A stretch of 64,000 nucleotides of DNA from Pelosinus propionicus DSM 13327 (lineage in GTDB: Bacteria > Bacillota > Negativicutes > DSM-13327): assembly GCF_900114615.1 (NCBI RefSeq), contig NZ_FOTS01000019.1:1-64000 (forward strand), given 5' to 3'. The notes below the pieces were generated by a model. That model was not told the origin of the DNA. It searched no databases and saw nothing but the letters and a program-made list of their open reading frames with translations. Numbering within the stretch: position 1 is the stretch's first letter; each line of letters opens with the position of its first letter. Below, piece by piece: positions 1-8,551 of this stretch. The position numbers and the translations under genes were made by a program.

Positions 1-1
1 G

Positions 2-112
2 CTTGAAGAAGAGGCTTGTTTAGTGCACCCATTTTTTGCGGATTACTTACAAAACTTATTTTTTATGGGCTTGACATATTACCAGATTGCTTATACTAGG
101 CAAACACTATAA
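2..112 (+). CDS. Possible C-terminal end of a gene entering from the left edge (partial)
   Basis: An open plus-strand frame runs from the window edge to a TAA at 110-112 and encodes about 36 residues rich in Phe, Tyr and Leu with an acidic start. It overlaps the convergent flavoprotein gene by 22 nt at the 3' ends. The composition is protein-like, but the piece is too short to recognise and could be chance. No terminator is visible between the two ends. Confidence 0.2.
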   Translation, partial: LEEEACLVHPFFADYLQNLFFMGLTYYQIAYTRQTL

Positions 113-1371
113 ATGTCTTTAAAGCCCGCCTGAGTGACTCTTTCATGTATCTCATTTCGATTAGTAGAATATAAACCTAATGTTTTCATTCTCTCAAAAT
201 ATACAGATCCAGAAAAGGTATAACGTATACTTAATCCTGCCTCTAATTTCATCTGCTCATGTACAAAAGCAATAAAATCACCTGAGGCTATTGAGGTTGG
301 CAATTCTAAATATTTCATATCTAAGCAGTGTCGAACTGCATTATTTCCTGCAAGTAAGCCTGTTACTACTGCTTCTGTATGCCCTACAAGTATTGCTGAT
401 TTTTCACCGCAGCAAAATAGATTGTCCAAACCCTCAACCTTCAATGAATTCGTACATGGAGCAATCCCTAAATATCGTACAGAATTTCCCATACTACCAG
501 CATAAGGGTCTTCATAGCGTGCTTTTTCTAAGCCCGGAATACTTCTTAAATCTTCTAATGGAAAGTATGGTGTCATTAACTTGGCATGCCCAGTATCTAA
601 AAGTACTAAATTAACCGCATATTCATTCAAAGCATATTGAGTACAAGCCTTTTTCCCTAATGAACTACTTTTCTGCAATCTTTCTGGTAACGGTAATACT
701 ACTACACCATCACGATCTAAAGAGTCTCTGATTTCGATACTAAGGGACTCTTTACATAATTTACATGACCCACTCATTGCACCAAAAGATCCATCTGATT
801 TCCTTCCCATTAGTTCCTTTATTTCTGCCTTAGCCGTAACGCTAACTCGAGGACCAAATGATGGGCAACGCATTACGCACATAGCGCATCCATTGCCATA
901 AGTAAGACAATTTCCCATAGATCCCGCAGTACCAGTTGCATCTACAAATACATCACCCTTTATTTCAATCCCACCATCTATAATTAATGTATGTATTCTT
1001 TTTCCATGCTTTAGCACATCAACTACTCGCGTATTTGTTTTAATTTCGATTCCATAATTTTGCAGAATTTTTTTTACTAAAGGTTCCATCGTTGTTACAT
1101 CGTAAGTGGAAGCATGATTATGGCCAGGAAATGAAATACCTTTATGTCTTGCATTTGCATCCATGGCAACAAAAATATCCCCGCCCCCCATTGCAATAGC
1201 TTCTTCTGCTGCAGTATGCCTTCCATTATTGCGAAATATACCTCCTACTAAACCAGTGCCCAGTAGTGAATCAGTGCGCTCTAATAACAGTACTTGTGCC
1301 CCAGCTTTCGATGCTGATAGCGCTGCGGCACAACCTGCCCAACCCCCTCCAACCACGACCACTTTTAGCAT
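91..1371 (-). CDS. FAD-dependent oxidoreductase with a cysteine cluster
   Basis: A 426-residue flavoprotein of the FAD-dependent oxidoreductase superfamily (PF12831-like). The N-terminal Rossmann dinucleotide motif GGGWAG lies at about residues 8-13, with a conserved acidic residue (LLLER) ending the second strand. A C-x6-C-x2-C-x3-CP cluster at about residues 155-169 and a C-x2-C pair near 203 look like Fe-S or metal ligands. The substrate is unknown. I placed the start at the second ATG because GGAGGG lies six bases upstream of it, whereas the first ATG abuts that motif. No operon partner is evident; spmB lies upstream behind a terminator. Confidence 0.75.
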   Translation of the reverse strand: MLKVVVVGGGWAGCAAALSASKAGAQVLLLERTDSLLGTGLVGGIFRNNGRHTAAEEAIAMGGGDIFVAMDANARHKGISFPGHNHASTYDVTTMEPLVKKILQNYGIEIKTNTRVVDVLKHGKRIHTLIIDGGIEIKGDVFVDATGTAGSMGNCLTYGNGCAMCVMRCPSFGPRVSVTAKAEIKELMGRKSDGSFGAMSGSCKLCKESLSIEIRDSLDRDGVVVLPLPERLQKSSSLGKKACTQYALNEYAVNLVLLDTGHAKLMTPYFPLEDLRSIPGLEKARYEDPYAGSMGNSVRYLGIAPCTNSLKVEGLDNLFCCGEKSAILVGHTEAVVTGLLAGNNAVRHCLDMKYLELPTSIASGDFIAFVHEQMKLEAGLSIRYTFSGSVYFERMKTLGLYSTNRNEIHERVTQAGFKDIYSVCLV

Positions 1372-1443
1372 AAACATCCCTCCATATCATTCTGCTATCA
1401 CACTACAGTCTATTCTCACTCTTACTAAGTGACACTCGATAGA

Positions 1444-1476
1444 TAAATAAAAATAGGTGATTATAAAATCACCTAT
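1444..1476 (-). terminator. Terminator after spmB
   Basis: An 8-bp inverted repeat, ATAGGTGA / TCACCTAT (1453-1476), is followed on the minus strand by TTTTATTT. It sits 43 bases beyond the spmB stop. The stem is AT-rich but has a standard layout. Confidence 0.65.
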
Positions 1477-1518
1477 CTAATATCACTATATTGGTAGTAA
1501 GAATACTTTTTAGAAGAA

Positions 1519-2055
1519 TTAATTAAATAATTTTGTGCAGATGTAGATAGATCCTACAAAACCAATTAAATCACCTAATAAACCAACAAATACCGAATAG
1601 CGGGGTTTCGTTATACCAATAGCCCCAAAATATACTGTTAAAATATAAAAAGTTGTATCTGTACTACCTAAGATAGTGGAAGCAATACGTCCAAGCATAG
1701 AATCTGGTCCATGAGTGTTTAATATTTCCGTGGTTATCCCTAAAGCTCCTGTACCTGATAAAGGGCGCATAATTCCTAATGGAATCAATTCTGCTGGTAT
1801 TCCGTAAAGCTCTAATATCGGCTCTAGAACACCTACCCATACATCCATTGCTCCAGATAAGCGGAAGATGTTTATCGCAATCATCATTGCCACCAAAAAT
1901 GGCATAATACGAATGGCAGTATGAAATCCTTCAGACGCTCCTTCGACAAAAGCTTCGTATACTTTAACACGACGAAAATAGCCAACGATAGGAACCAGAA
2001 GTAAAATGATAGGTATTACCCAAAGAGATAATTGTTCAGTAAGTAAGTTAAACAC
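1519..2055 (-). CDS. spmB: Spore maturation protein SpmB
   Basis: A 178-residue integral membrane protein of the nucleoside-transporter/gate-domain type. SpmB acts with SpmA in the mother cell so that spores reach full core dehydration and heat resistance. It contains the family's MRPLSGTGALG-type loop and a conserved DTTFYIL segment. The start is a GTG at 2055: AAGGAGGT lies seven bases upstream, and the longer in-frame extension would run into spmA in another frame and has no family character. The spmA stop lies only five bases upstream, so the two genes are co-transcribed. The order dacB-spmA-spmB matches Bacillus subtilis. Confidence 0.9.
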   Translation of the reverse strand: MFNLLTEQLSLWVIPIILLLVPIVGYFRRVKVYEAFVEGASEGFHTAIRIMPFLVAMMIAINIFRLSGAMDVWVGVLEPILELYGIPAELIPLGIMRPLSGTGALGITTEILNTHGPDSMLGRIASTILGSTDTTFYILTVYFGAIGITKPRYSVFVGLLGDLIGFVGSIYICTKLFN

Positions 2056-2060
2056 ATTGT

Positions 2061-2654
2061 TTACCTCCTTACACGAAGCTGACAATATATACGACAAAGA
2101 CGATCTGCGATAATCACACTTATTGTAGCACCTAAACTGACAATTAAGGTTGCGCCAACAATTTCCGCAGGGTTGATTGATCCAGCAGCTGAACGAATTG
2201 CAATAATAGTCGCAGGTACTAATGTAAATCCAGCTGTACATAACGCTAGCAGTGTACACATTGCATCAGAGGCTTTTTCTTTCTCTCTATTAATGCTTTG
2301 CAACTCTTGCATTGCTTTTATACCAAGGGGAGTTACTGCATTTCCTAATCCTAACATATTTGCGCTAAGGACCATGATGATTGCCCCCATAGCAGGATGC
2401 TTTTTAGGTACACTAGGAAATAAGAAACAAATTAGTGGACTTAACATTCTTGAAAAAAATCGTATAATACCTGCTAATTCAGCAATTTTCATTATTCCTA
2501 ACCATAGGCACATAACTCCGATTAACTTAAAGGACAGGATTACGGCTCCTTCAGCAGCGCTAATCGCTCCTTGGGTTACCACTTCTATGCGACCCTGCCA
2601 ACCGGCATAGAGTATACCCGTCACCATTAAAAATAACCAGATTAGATTAATCAT
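2061..2654 (-). CDS. spmA: Spore maturation protein SpmA
   Basis: A 197-residue polytopic membrane protein, partner of SpmB in spore core dehydration. Visible family features are the nucleoside-recognition fold's GLGNAVTPLGIKAM motif near the middle and several hydrophobic helices. The internal ATG at 2654 is preferred because AGGGGGTG precedes it; the upstream ATG at 2684 has no Shine-Dalgarno. It lies between dacB, from which a terminator hairpin separates it, and spmB. Confidence 0.9.
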   Translation of the reverse strand: MINLIWLFLMVTGILYAGWQGRIEVVTQGAISAAEGAVILSFKLIGVMCLWLGIMKIAELAGIIRFFSRMLSPLICFLFPSVPKKHPAMGAIIMVLSANMLGLGNAVTPLGIKAMQELQSINREKEKASDAMCTLLALCTAGFTLVPATIIAIRSAAGSINPAEIVGATLIVSLGATISVIIADRLCRIYCQLRVRR

Positions 2655-2720
2655 ATACACACCCCCTATGAGGGTATGTTGCATCTATTATCGCTAGAAC
2701 AAATACATACTGCGTTTTAA

Positions 2721-2752
2721 AAAGAAAAAGTGAGAACTCAGTCTCACTTTTA
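2721..2752 (-). terminator. Terminator overlapping the dacB stop codon
   Basis: A 10-bp perfect stem, AAAAGTGAGA / TCTCACTTTT (2726-2735 with 2742-2751), followed by a T-rich tract on the minus strand. It overlaps the dacB stop and lies before spmA, so it may attenuate or end the dacB transcript. Confidence 0.75.
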
Positions 2753-3898
2753 AGCAAAATTTTTAAGAAAAAAGTTTACAATATTCCAAGCTGATGCAAC
2801 CAATGTACCAAAAAAAGATTTTCGTTCAATACTCTCTTCTGCTACTAAATCAACCACAGCAACCTCAGTATTATTATAGAAAACTCTCGCTACGCCCAGT
2901 TTCTGTCCTTTGGTTATTGGTGCTTCTAAGATTGTTGGAGCATCAATAATTGTACTGAATTCATCTTTATCATTTTCTGAAACTGGAAGGATGATGCTTG
3001 TATTTGCAACTAATTTCAAAAGTTCAGATTTCCCATTTGCTATTCTTGTAGTTTTTAATATGTCACCTTGAGTAAATAGCGTTTTTGGTTTTAGTTGACT
3101 AAATGCAAAATCTAACAGAGTTTTGGAATCATCCCACATGGTTTCACTATCTAAAACTACCGCAATAAGTTGTATATTATCGCGTTTTGCACCTGAGACT
3201 AAACAACGGCCAGCGGCATCTGTATAACCTGTTTTTACACCATTGCCCCCTTCATAGAACCAGAGCATTTTATTTTCGTTATACAAATCTCGAATATCGC
3301 CCTTGACAGTGGGAGGAAGAATTTTATGTTCTGTACTCACAATTTGGGTAAACAATGGATTTTTGTAACCATATGCCGCAATTCTAGCTAAATCATGGGC
3401 AGTGGTGTAATGGTTTATATCAGGTAAACCACTAGAGTTAGTAAAATTGGTATCCTTAGCACCAATCGCATGTGCTTTTTCGGTCATTAATTCGGCAAAT
3501 TTCTTTACACTTCCCGATACATGCTCAGCAACAGCTACAGTAGCATCGTTACCAGAGATAAGCATAATGCCATATAATAGATCGGTCATTGTCATCTGCT
3601 CTCCTTGTGTTAACCACAAAGAGGAGCCTTCTGTACTCGAAGCATTCTGACTTACAGTAATAACATCATCAAGGTTACCATGTTCTAGAGCTACAATCAA
3701 GCTCATCATTTTAGTTGTGCTCGCAGGATAACGCCGTTCTTCAGCTGCTTTACTGTAGATAACTTTCCCTGTAGCAGCATCCATTACAATCGCTGATTTC
3801 GCTGTGACATTTGGATAATTGGTCGCTGCAAAAACCGTATTTGTTGTTATAAAAAGCATTAAAACAACTATTGATATACCAATCTTCTTTTTAATCAT
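2750..3898 (-). CDS. dacB: D-alanyl-D-alanine carboxypeptidase, DacB-like (sporulation)
   Basis: A 382-residue serine-type low-molecular-weight PBP (peptidase S11) that trims the terminal D-Ala of peptidoglycan stem peptides. An N-terminal signal peptide precedes the catalytic motifs: STTK (about residues 60-63, nucleophile Ser60), SGN near 117 and KTG near 221. A C-terminal PBP5-type beta domain and an amphipathic end follow. The DacB assignment rests on its position immediately before spmA-spmB; sequence alone cannot separate DacB from other S11 enzymes such as the second copy at 16.9-18.1 kb. AAAGGGAT precedes the ATG. Confidence 0.88.
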   Translation of the reverse strand: MIKKKIGISIVVLMLFITTNTVFAATNYPNVTAKSAIVMDAATGKVIYSKAAEERRYPASTTKMMSLIVALEHGNLDDVITVSQNASSTEGSSLWLTQGEQMTMTDLLYGIMLISGNDATVAVAEHVSGSVKKFAELMTEKAHAIGAKDTNFTNSSGLPDINHYTTAHDLARIAAYGYKNPLFTQIVSTEHKILPPTVKGDIRDLYNENKMLWFYEGGNGVKTGYTDAAGRCLVSGAKRDNIQLIAVVLDSETMWDDSKTLLDFAFSQLKPKTLFTQGDILKTTRIANGKSELLKLVANTSIILPVSENDKDEFSTIIDAPTILEAPITKGQKLGVARVFYNNTEVAVVDLVAEESIERKSFFGTLVASAWNIVNFFLKNFA

Positions 3899-4095
3899 GA
3901 CTAATTATCCCTTTCTTAGGTGTGCTGGTTTTATAACAATACTTTTATATTATAACGATCTTCTGACAACTCGTCAAAATAAAGATACATTATTACAAGC
4001 TGTATCGGAAATAATATTACCTAGGGAGCATAGAAAACGTAGCATCAGGCTATGTTTTGCTTCTCATTATATTAAATATTAGGAGGTGAAGATGT

Positions 4096-4284
4096 ATGGA
4101 ATCACTAGATATAGCAACAACTTTGCGTAATACATTAACACACAAACAAGAGTTAGTACGAGATTATCAAAGTTTTGCGAAACAAATCAACAACGCTAAC
4201 ATCTCTAAAATGTACAGTCATTTTGCTGAAGCAGAAGCATTGCAAGCTACTCAAATAAAAGAACAATTAGACCAATTAAATTAA
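4096..4284 (+). CDS. Small helical protein of unknown function (62 aa)
   Basis: A 62-residue soluble, entirely helical-looking protein with a sequence suggestive of a truncated ferritin-like or coat-type helical hairpin (several Glu/His/Gln, no cysteine). AGGAGGTG lies seven bases upstream of the ATG. A very strong hairpin terminator follows at once, so it is a monocistronic plus-strand gene between dacB and gerW. Upstream is a weak forespore-type promoter match, GCATA-N15-GG. I do not recognise the family, and the function is unknown. Confidence 0.7.
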   Translation: MESLDIATTLRNTLTHKQELVRDYQSFAKQINNANISKMYSHFAEAEALQATQIKEQLDQLN

Positions 4285-4298
4285 GTCGATATTACATT

Positions 4299-4340
4299 AT
4301 ATGTAAAAAGCCGCACAATTATGTGCGGCTTTTTACATAT
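4299..4340. terminator. Bidirectional terminator between the 62-aa gene and gerW
   Basis: A perfect 19-bp inverted repeat (4299-4317 with 4322-4340) with a 4-nt loop. A-rich and T-rich arms flank a GC core, GCCGCACA / TGTGCGGC. It serves the convergent genes on both sides. Confidence 0.9.
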
Positions 4341-4390
4341 CAAGTAAATAGAGTACTTTCTTTTAGATAGCATCTCTATTATTTTAACAA

Positions 4391-4837
4391 CTAGTGACTC
4401 TGAGTTTCAGCTGTTTTTGCCAGCTCATCCATATCATCACTTTGATCTTTTTTACTACCATCTAACATATCTTGAAGTTTACTTAGCACTTTAGGTACTA
4501 AATCTATTATTCTATCGTAAATTAAATTTCCCTCTACTGGCATGAAACGAACACCATGGACAGGCGAACATACTAAAAAACCTACGGGTTTGACACTCAC
4601 ACCTGCACCGCTGCCGCCACCAAAAGCATAATTCTTTTTGGACTGATCTTGAAGTATTTCATCAGGTTCGCAATTGCCTCCGCCTGCAGCAAAGCCGAAG
4701 GATACTCGAGAAATGGGCAGGATCACAGTACCATCAGGAGTTTCAACTGCATCTCCAACAATTGTATTTACATCTACCATATCTTTAATACTTTCCATAG
4801 CAGTTTTCATTAAACCTTGAATTGGATGGTCAGACAC
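4391..4837 (-). CDS. gerW: Spore protein GerW / YtfJ
   Basis: A 148-residue GerW-family (YtfJ) protein. In Bacillus it is made in the forespore, and germination through several nutrient receptors depends on it. The family signature is visible: TIVGDAVETPDGTVILP near the N-terminus, the Gly-rich FGFAAGGG and AFGGGSGAGV segments, then GFLV and IDLVPK. The start is a GTG with AAGGGGAAA upstream. It is directly downstream of a DUF2953 gene, the ytfI-ytfJ arrangement seen in other spore-formers. The last 20 residues are acidic and variable. Confidence 0.9.
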   Translation of the reverse strand: MSDHPIQGLMKTAMESIKDMVDVNTIVGDAVETPDGTVILPISRVSFGFAAGGGNCEPDEILQDQSKKNYAFGGGSGAGVSVKPVGFLVCSPVHGVRFMPVEGNLIYDRIIDLVPKVLSKLQDMLDGSKKDQSDDMDELAKTAETQSH

Positions 4838-4854
4838 TTTCTATTTCCCCTTTA

Positions 4855-5505
4855 CTATTTAATATTATATATACTTCTGAATGCTTTTATAACATTGCCA
4901 AGTCTTATACTGAATATACATTGAAACTCTATCTCAAGCTGGTCAGAACCAAAAAATGGATTGACCTCAATATCTAATGTACCAATGGAAAAAATTTTTC
5001 TCTTTAAGTGATTCGTTAACAATGTTTTAAAAAACCATAATACTCCGACGAAAGTACCTGTCAAAGCTGCATCTTCTGATCCAAATTTCGTTCTCCAACA
5101 TAGTTTTTCACAAACTACCAATTTTAATAATTCTTCAATTATTTTACAGTAGTGTTTTGTATAATGATGAAACTTTTGAATAGTATGTCTTATTTTTTGA
5201 GGATGCTCCTTAACTAGCTGATCAGTTTTTTTTATCCTTTTTTCATCTCGAAGGGGATCGAGCTTTTCCTGAGAGACTGCAGTCCTTACGGTGGATTCCA
5301 ACTTATACTCGCCTGATTTTTCTACAACTCTAAGTATAGGAACTTGCATCGTATAGAAGATTAACTTTTTCAATGCATAAACATTTACTGCTACATAATC
5401 GTTCTCGTTATTTCGTTTATATTCTACTTCTATATAAATTTTGCTCAAAGAAATTAGAAAAATGATTATTAACGTTGCTACGATAAACGTTAATCCAAAT
5501 TCCAT
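4855..5505 (-). CDS. ytfI: DUF2953 membrane-anchored protein (YtfI-like)
   Basis: A 216-residue protein with one N-terminal transmembrane helix (about residues 5-22), then a basic soluble region. The DUF2953 signature appears near residues 140-160 (WRTKFGSEDAALTG) with the TG..G..W pattern of that family, and a beta-rich C-terminus follows. It is 17 bases upstream of gerW, so the two are co-transcribed. The biochemical role is unknown; the pairing with gerW suggests a sporulation role. Confidence 0.8.
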   Translation of the reverse strand: MEFGLTFIVATLIIIFLISLSKIYIEVEYKRNNENDYVAVNVYALKKLIFYTMQVPILRVVEKSGEYKLESTVRTAVSQEKLDPLRDEKRIKKTDQLVKEHPQKIRHTIQKFHHYTKHYCKIIEELLKLVVCEKLCWRTKFGSEDAALTGTFVGVLWFFKTLLTNHLKRKIFSIGTLDIEVNPFFGSDQLEIEFQCIFSIRLGNVIKAFRSIYNIK

Positions 5506-5574
5506 ATTGCTGCCTCTTTTATTATTTATTCCTCTTACTATATTTTATTGTTAGCCTAATGCCCTTAATCTATG

Positions 5575-5601
5575 CAAAAAAAAAAGCAGCCCTAAGGCTG
5601 C
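5575..5601 (-). terminator. Terminator after scpB
   Basis: Stem GCAGCC / GGCTGC with a 4-nt loop (5586-5601) and a run of about ten T on the minus strand. It overlaps the end of the scpB unit. Confidence 0.9.
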
Positions 5602-5604
5602 ATG

Positions 5605-6120
5605 TCATGGGAGAAGTTCAGCTAAAGGAGGTAAGTCCTGCAGACCATTCAGACCAAAACATTTTAAGAAATTTTCAGTTGTTCCATATAAAATTGGTCG
5701 CCCAATCGTCTCTTTTCGTCCAATTTCCTTAATCATTTGTCGTTCATTTAGTGTAGTAAGAACTCGATCAATTTTCACACCACGAATATTTTCAATTTCA
5801 ATCTTTGTAATTGGCTGCTTAAAAGCAATAATCGATAATGTTTCCATGGCAGCAGCAGACAATTTATTATCCTGAACTTGTCCTAATTTTTCTAAAGTTG
5901 TTGATAAGTCAGGTTTAGTACATAACTGATAACCTGCAGCAACTTTTATAACAGTCAGTCCCCTATGCTCTGCAGCCATATCCTCAATCAGTTCCTCCAT
6001 TAATGATAGAATATGATCTTCAGGTATCTCTAGGATTTGTGCTATTTTATGTATCGTAATTGGGTCACCGCTAACAAAAAGTAAAGCTTCTATGTGTTTC
6101 TTATACTTTAAATAAAACAT
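5605..6120 (-). CDS. scpB: Segregation and condensation protein ScpB
   Basis: A 171-residue protein with two winged-helix domains that dimerises and, with ScpA, forms the non-SMC part of the Smc condensin complex for chromosome segregation. Family motifs seen are IEALLFVSGDP near the N-terminus, SAAAMETLSIIAFKQPITK in the middle, and IGRKETIGRPILYGTT near residue 145. The gene overlaps or abuts the scpA stop; a GTG at 6132 is an alternative start, but the ATG at 6120 gives the usual family length. It is the last gene of the M50-trpS-scpA-scpB unit. Confidence 0.93.
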   Translation of the reverse strand: MFYLKYKKHIEALLFVSGDPITIHKIAQILEIPEDHILSLMEELIEDMAAEHRGLTVIKVAAGYQLCTKPDLSTTLEKLGQVQDNKLSAAAMETLSIIAFKQPITKIEIENIRGVKIDRVLTTLNERQMIKEIGRKETIGRPILYGTTENFLKCFGLNGLQDLPPLAELLP

Positions 6121-6128
6121 TTTGCTAT

Positions 6129-6836
6129 TCACTCTTTCAATGTAATATAAATCGTCGAAAACCGTTGTTGCTGAGAAACGAGCACTCTTTGCAATTTAAC
6201 TAATTCTAATAATGCTAAGAAAGCCGCTATTACTTCAGATTTGGTGCCCTTGCGAATTAATGTCTGATGAAACTCAATAGTACCTTTATATTTATATAAT
6301 AGATGAATAATATCATACATCTTATCTTGAATACTAAATTCTTCACGAGACACCAATTCGTAATCATCAATACTACTTTCCCATACGGCTGCAAAAGCTA
6401 CTACTAAATCATTAATATTTAATCCCAATGGCAATGGAATTTTTATAGGAAATTCTTCTGGTAAACGAGTAAAAAAATGTTCTCTTTGCTTTAGCATCTC
6501 ATCCATTACCATCGACATATCTTTAAATCTTCGATACTCTAAGAGCCTGTCAACTAATTCTTGACGAGGATCTTCTTCCTCTAGTAATTCTACAATTTGA
6601 GAAGGACGCGGTAACAACATGCGGGATTTTATCTGCAATAAAGTTGCTGCCATAAGTAAGAATTCACTAGCAATATCAATATTAAACTCCTCTAATGCTT
6701 TAAGATAGGTTAAATATTGTTCCGTTACCACTGCAATTGGTATATCATAGATATCAATTTGATTTTTTTCGATTAGGTGCATTAACAAATCCATTGGGCC
6801 TTCAAAAATTTCTAGTTTAATTTTATAATCTGTCAT
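6129..6836 (-). CDS. scpA: Segregation and condensation protein ScpA (kleisin)
   Basis: A 235-residue kleisin that bridges the Smc head domains in bacterial condensin. The N-terminal motif LEIFEGPMDLLMHLIEKNQIDIYDI is split here into FEGPMDLLMHLI and IDIYDIPI; the central linker is acidic, and the C-terminal winged helix ends with AFLALLELVK. It starts two bases downstream of the trpS stop and its own stop overlaps the scpB start region, so translation is tightly coupled. Confidence 0.94.
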   Translation of the reverse strand: MTDYKIKLEIFEGPMDLLMHLIEKNQIDIYDIPIAVVTEQYLTYLKALEEFNIDIASEFLLMAATLLQIKSRMLLPRPSQIVELLEEEDPRQELVDRLLEYRRFKDMSMVMDEMLKQREHFFTRLPEEFPIKIPLPLGLNINDLVVAFAAVWESSIDDYELVSREEFSIQDKMYDIIHLLYKYKGTIEFHQTLIRKGTKSEVIAAFLALLELVKLQRVLVSQQQRFSTIYITLKE

Positions 6837-6838
6837 AA

Positions 6839-7828
6839 CTAAGCAAGATTCATAGCTTGACGAACTTCGTCCATTGTCTTGGCTGCAACGGTTCTTGCTC
6901 TTTCACTGCCAAATACCAAAATTTCTTTAACCCGCCCTGGATTTTTCTCTAGTTCCTGACGTCGTATATGTATGTCTGCTAAGTTACTAACCATCTTCTC
7001 TGCTAAGCATTTCTTGCAATCGACGCAGCCAATAGTTGCCTGACGACAGGACTGAGAAATTTCACTAGAATGTTCTGCATTAAAGATTTTATGAAATGTA
7101 TATACTGTACATACATCAGGATTTCCTAAATCTGTACGTTTTACGCGATTTGGATCCGTTATCATAAGACGAATTCTGGCTCGAAGTTCATCTGGACTTG
7201 CGGCAAAAGGGATCTCATTTCCATAAGATTTGCTCATTTTTCTGCCATCAATACCAGGTAATATAGCAGATTTACTTAAACTTGGTTTTGGTTCAGGAAA
7301 TATAGGTTGGTAAAGATTATTAAACCGTCTAACAATTTCCCTTGATAATTCTAAATGTGGAAGTTGATCCTCCCCCACAGGGATAGTATCAGCTTTATAT
7401 AAAATAATGTCAGCTGTCATTAACTCTGGATATCCTAAAAATCCATAAGTATTAATATCTTTGCCTTGAGTTCCTAATTGCTGCAATTTATCTTTATAGG
7501 TTGGTACACGCTCCAGCCAAGATAAAGGGGTCATCATTGACAGTAATAAATGTAACTCTGCATGTTCTTTAACGTGAGACTGTACAAAAATAACGTTCTT
7601 TTCAGGATCTAAACCTGCACTTAACCAATCTAATGCCATTTCATGAATACGTTCTGGAATTTTGCTAGTATCTTCATAAGAAGATGTAAGTGCATGCCAA
7701 TCTACTATACTAAAAAAGCATTCATACTCATGCTGTAGTTTTACCCAATTTTCCAAGGCCCCCATATAATTTCCTAAATGAAATTTACCTGATGGCTGCA
7801 TGCCGCTAAAAATTCGTCCTTTGGTCAT
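6839..7828 (-). CDS. trpS: Tryptophan--tRNA ligase
   Basis: A 329-residue class Ic aminoacyl-tRNA synthetase that charges tRNA-Trp. The HIGH-type motif is present as PSGKFHLGNYMG (about residues 11-22) and the KMSKS loop as GRKMSKSYGN (about residues 194-203). CVDCKKCLAEK near residue 275 is the cysteine-bearing C-terminal segment seen in this subclass. AGGAGG precedes the ATG by ten bases. It is downstream of the M50 gene and upstream of scpA, with short gaps. No T-box or trp-leader is visible ahead of it. Confidence 0.96.
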   Translation of the reverse strand: MTKGRIFSGMQPSGKFHLGNYMGALENWVKLQHEYECFFSIVDWHALTSSYEDTSKIPERIHEMALDWLSAGLDPEKNVIFVQSHVKEHAELHLLLSMMTPLSWLERVPTYKDKLQQLGTQGKDINTYGFLGYPELMTADIILYKADTIPVGEDQLPHLELSREIVRRFNNLYQPIFPEPKPSLSKSAILPGIDGRKMSKSYGNEIPFAASPDELRARIRLMITDPNRVKRTDLGNPDVCTVYTFHKIFNAEHSSEISQSCRQATIGCVDCKKCLAEKMVSNLADIHIRRQELEKNPGRVKEILVFGSERARTVAAKTMDEVRQAMNLA

Positions 7829-7846
7829 TTTTAAATTTCCTCCTGA

Positions 7847-8467
7847 TTAAAGAATTATCTTCACAATTTGATTAATAAAAAAACTAATAGCATTATAAAA
7901 AGGTGTTATAAAAACGTGAATTACATTAAGATAAACTAAAGCCAATAAAATAAAAGGCGCATACGGTTCAATTTTTTCTAACATGTATGCTTGACGTGCT
8001 GGCAATATATTCATTAAAACCTTGGAACCATCTAAGGGAGGCAATGGGATCATATTAAATACTGCAAAGATTATATTGTAACTGTATGTGAAATTGAGTA
8101 CCATAGCTAATCCAGTGGATAATAGCTGCATCTTAGCTAAGATAGCATAAAGAATTGCTGCCATCAAGGCCATAATTACATTTGAAACTGGTCCTGCTAT
8201 AGCAACTAATAAGGTTCCCTTTCGCCAATTATCAAAATTGTTAGGGTTTATCGGTACAGGCTTAGCCCAACCAAACTTAAATAACCATAACATAATTAAA
8301 CCAAAAGGATCAAGATGAGAAATTGGATTTAGTGTTAATCGTCCCATCATTTTAGGAGTATTATCTCCCATCCAAACCGCAACTCTGGCATGAGCATATT
8401 CATGAATGGTTAATGCAATAAGCAATGCTGGAATTCTAAATATCATATTTTCATCAAAACCAAACAC
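7847..8467 (-). CDS. Site-2 protease family membrane protein (peptidase M50, YwhC-like)
   Basis: A 206-residue intramembrane zinc metalloprotease homologue. The active-site helix carries HEYAH (His22, Glu23, His26), and the second motif IPLPPLDG lies near residues 141-148, supplying the third metal ligand Asp. Between them is AGPVSN, the PxxN-type motif of the M50B group. Five to six hydrophobic helices are predicted. The start is a GTG with AGGAGG seven bases upstream. It heads the unit with trpS and scpAB behind a sigma-A promoter; the substrate is unknown. Confidence 0.9.
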   Translation of the reverse strand: MFGFDENMIFRIPALLIALTIHEYAHARVAVWMGDNTPKMMGRLTLNPISHLDPFGLIMLWLFKFGWAKPVPINPNNFDNWRKGTLLVAIAGPVSNVIMALMAAILYAILAKMQLLSTGLAMVLNFTYSYNIIFAVFNMIPLPPLDGSKVLMNILPARQAYMLEKIEPYAPFILLALVYLNVIHVFITPFYNAISFFINQIVKIIL

Positions 8468-8522
8468 TTGTGTTCCTCCTTAACCTAATATCACTGACTA
8501 TAAAACTGCAAATTGTAACCTC

Positions 8523-8551
8523 ATTATACTAGAAAATTTTAGCTAAAGCAA
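8523..8551 (-). promoter_or_regulatory. Sigma-A promoter of the M50-trpS-scpA-scpB unit
   Basis: On the minus strand, -35 TTGCTT (8546-8551), a 17-bp spacer and -10 TATAAT (8523-8528). It lies about 56 bases upstream of the GTG start. Confidence 0.75.

Noticed and set aside
2173-2610. Long plus-strand ORF (145 codons) opposite spmA
   Set aside because: It is an antisense shadow of the clear SpmA frame, with no ribosome site.
4311-4340. Repeat pair resembling a small transposon end
   Set aside because: The stem-loop with A/T flanks and GC core is a standard bidirectional terminator for convergent genes.
6837-7846. Tryptophan leader or T-box near trpS
   Set aside because: trpS follows the M50 gene with an 18-base gap; there is no room for one.
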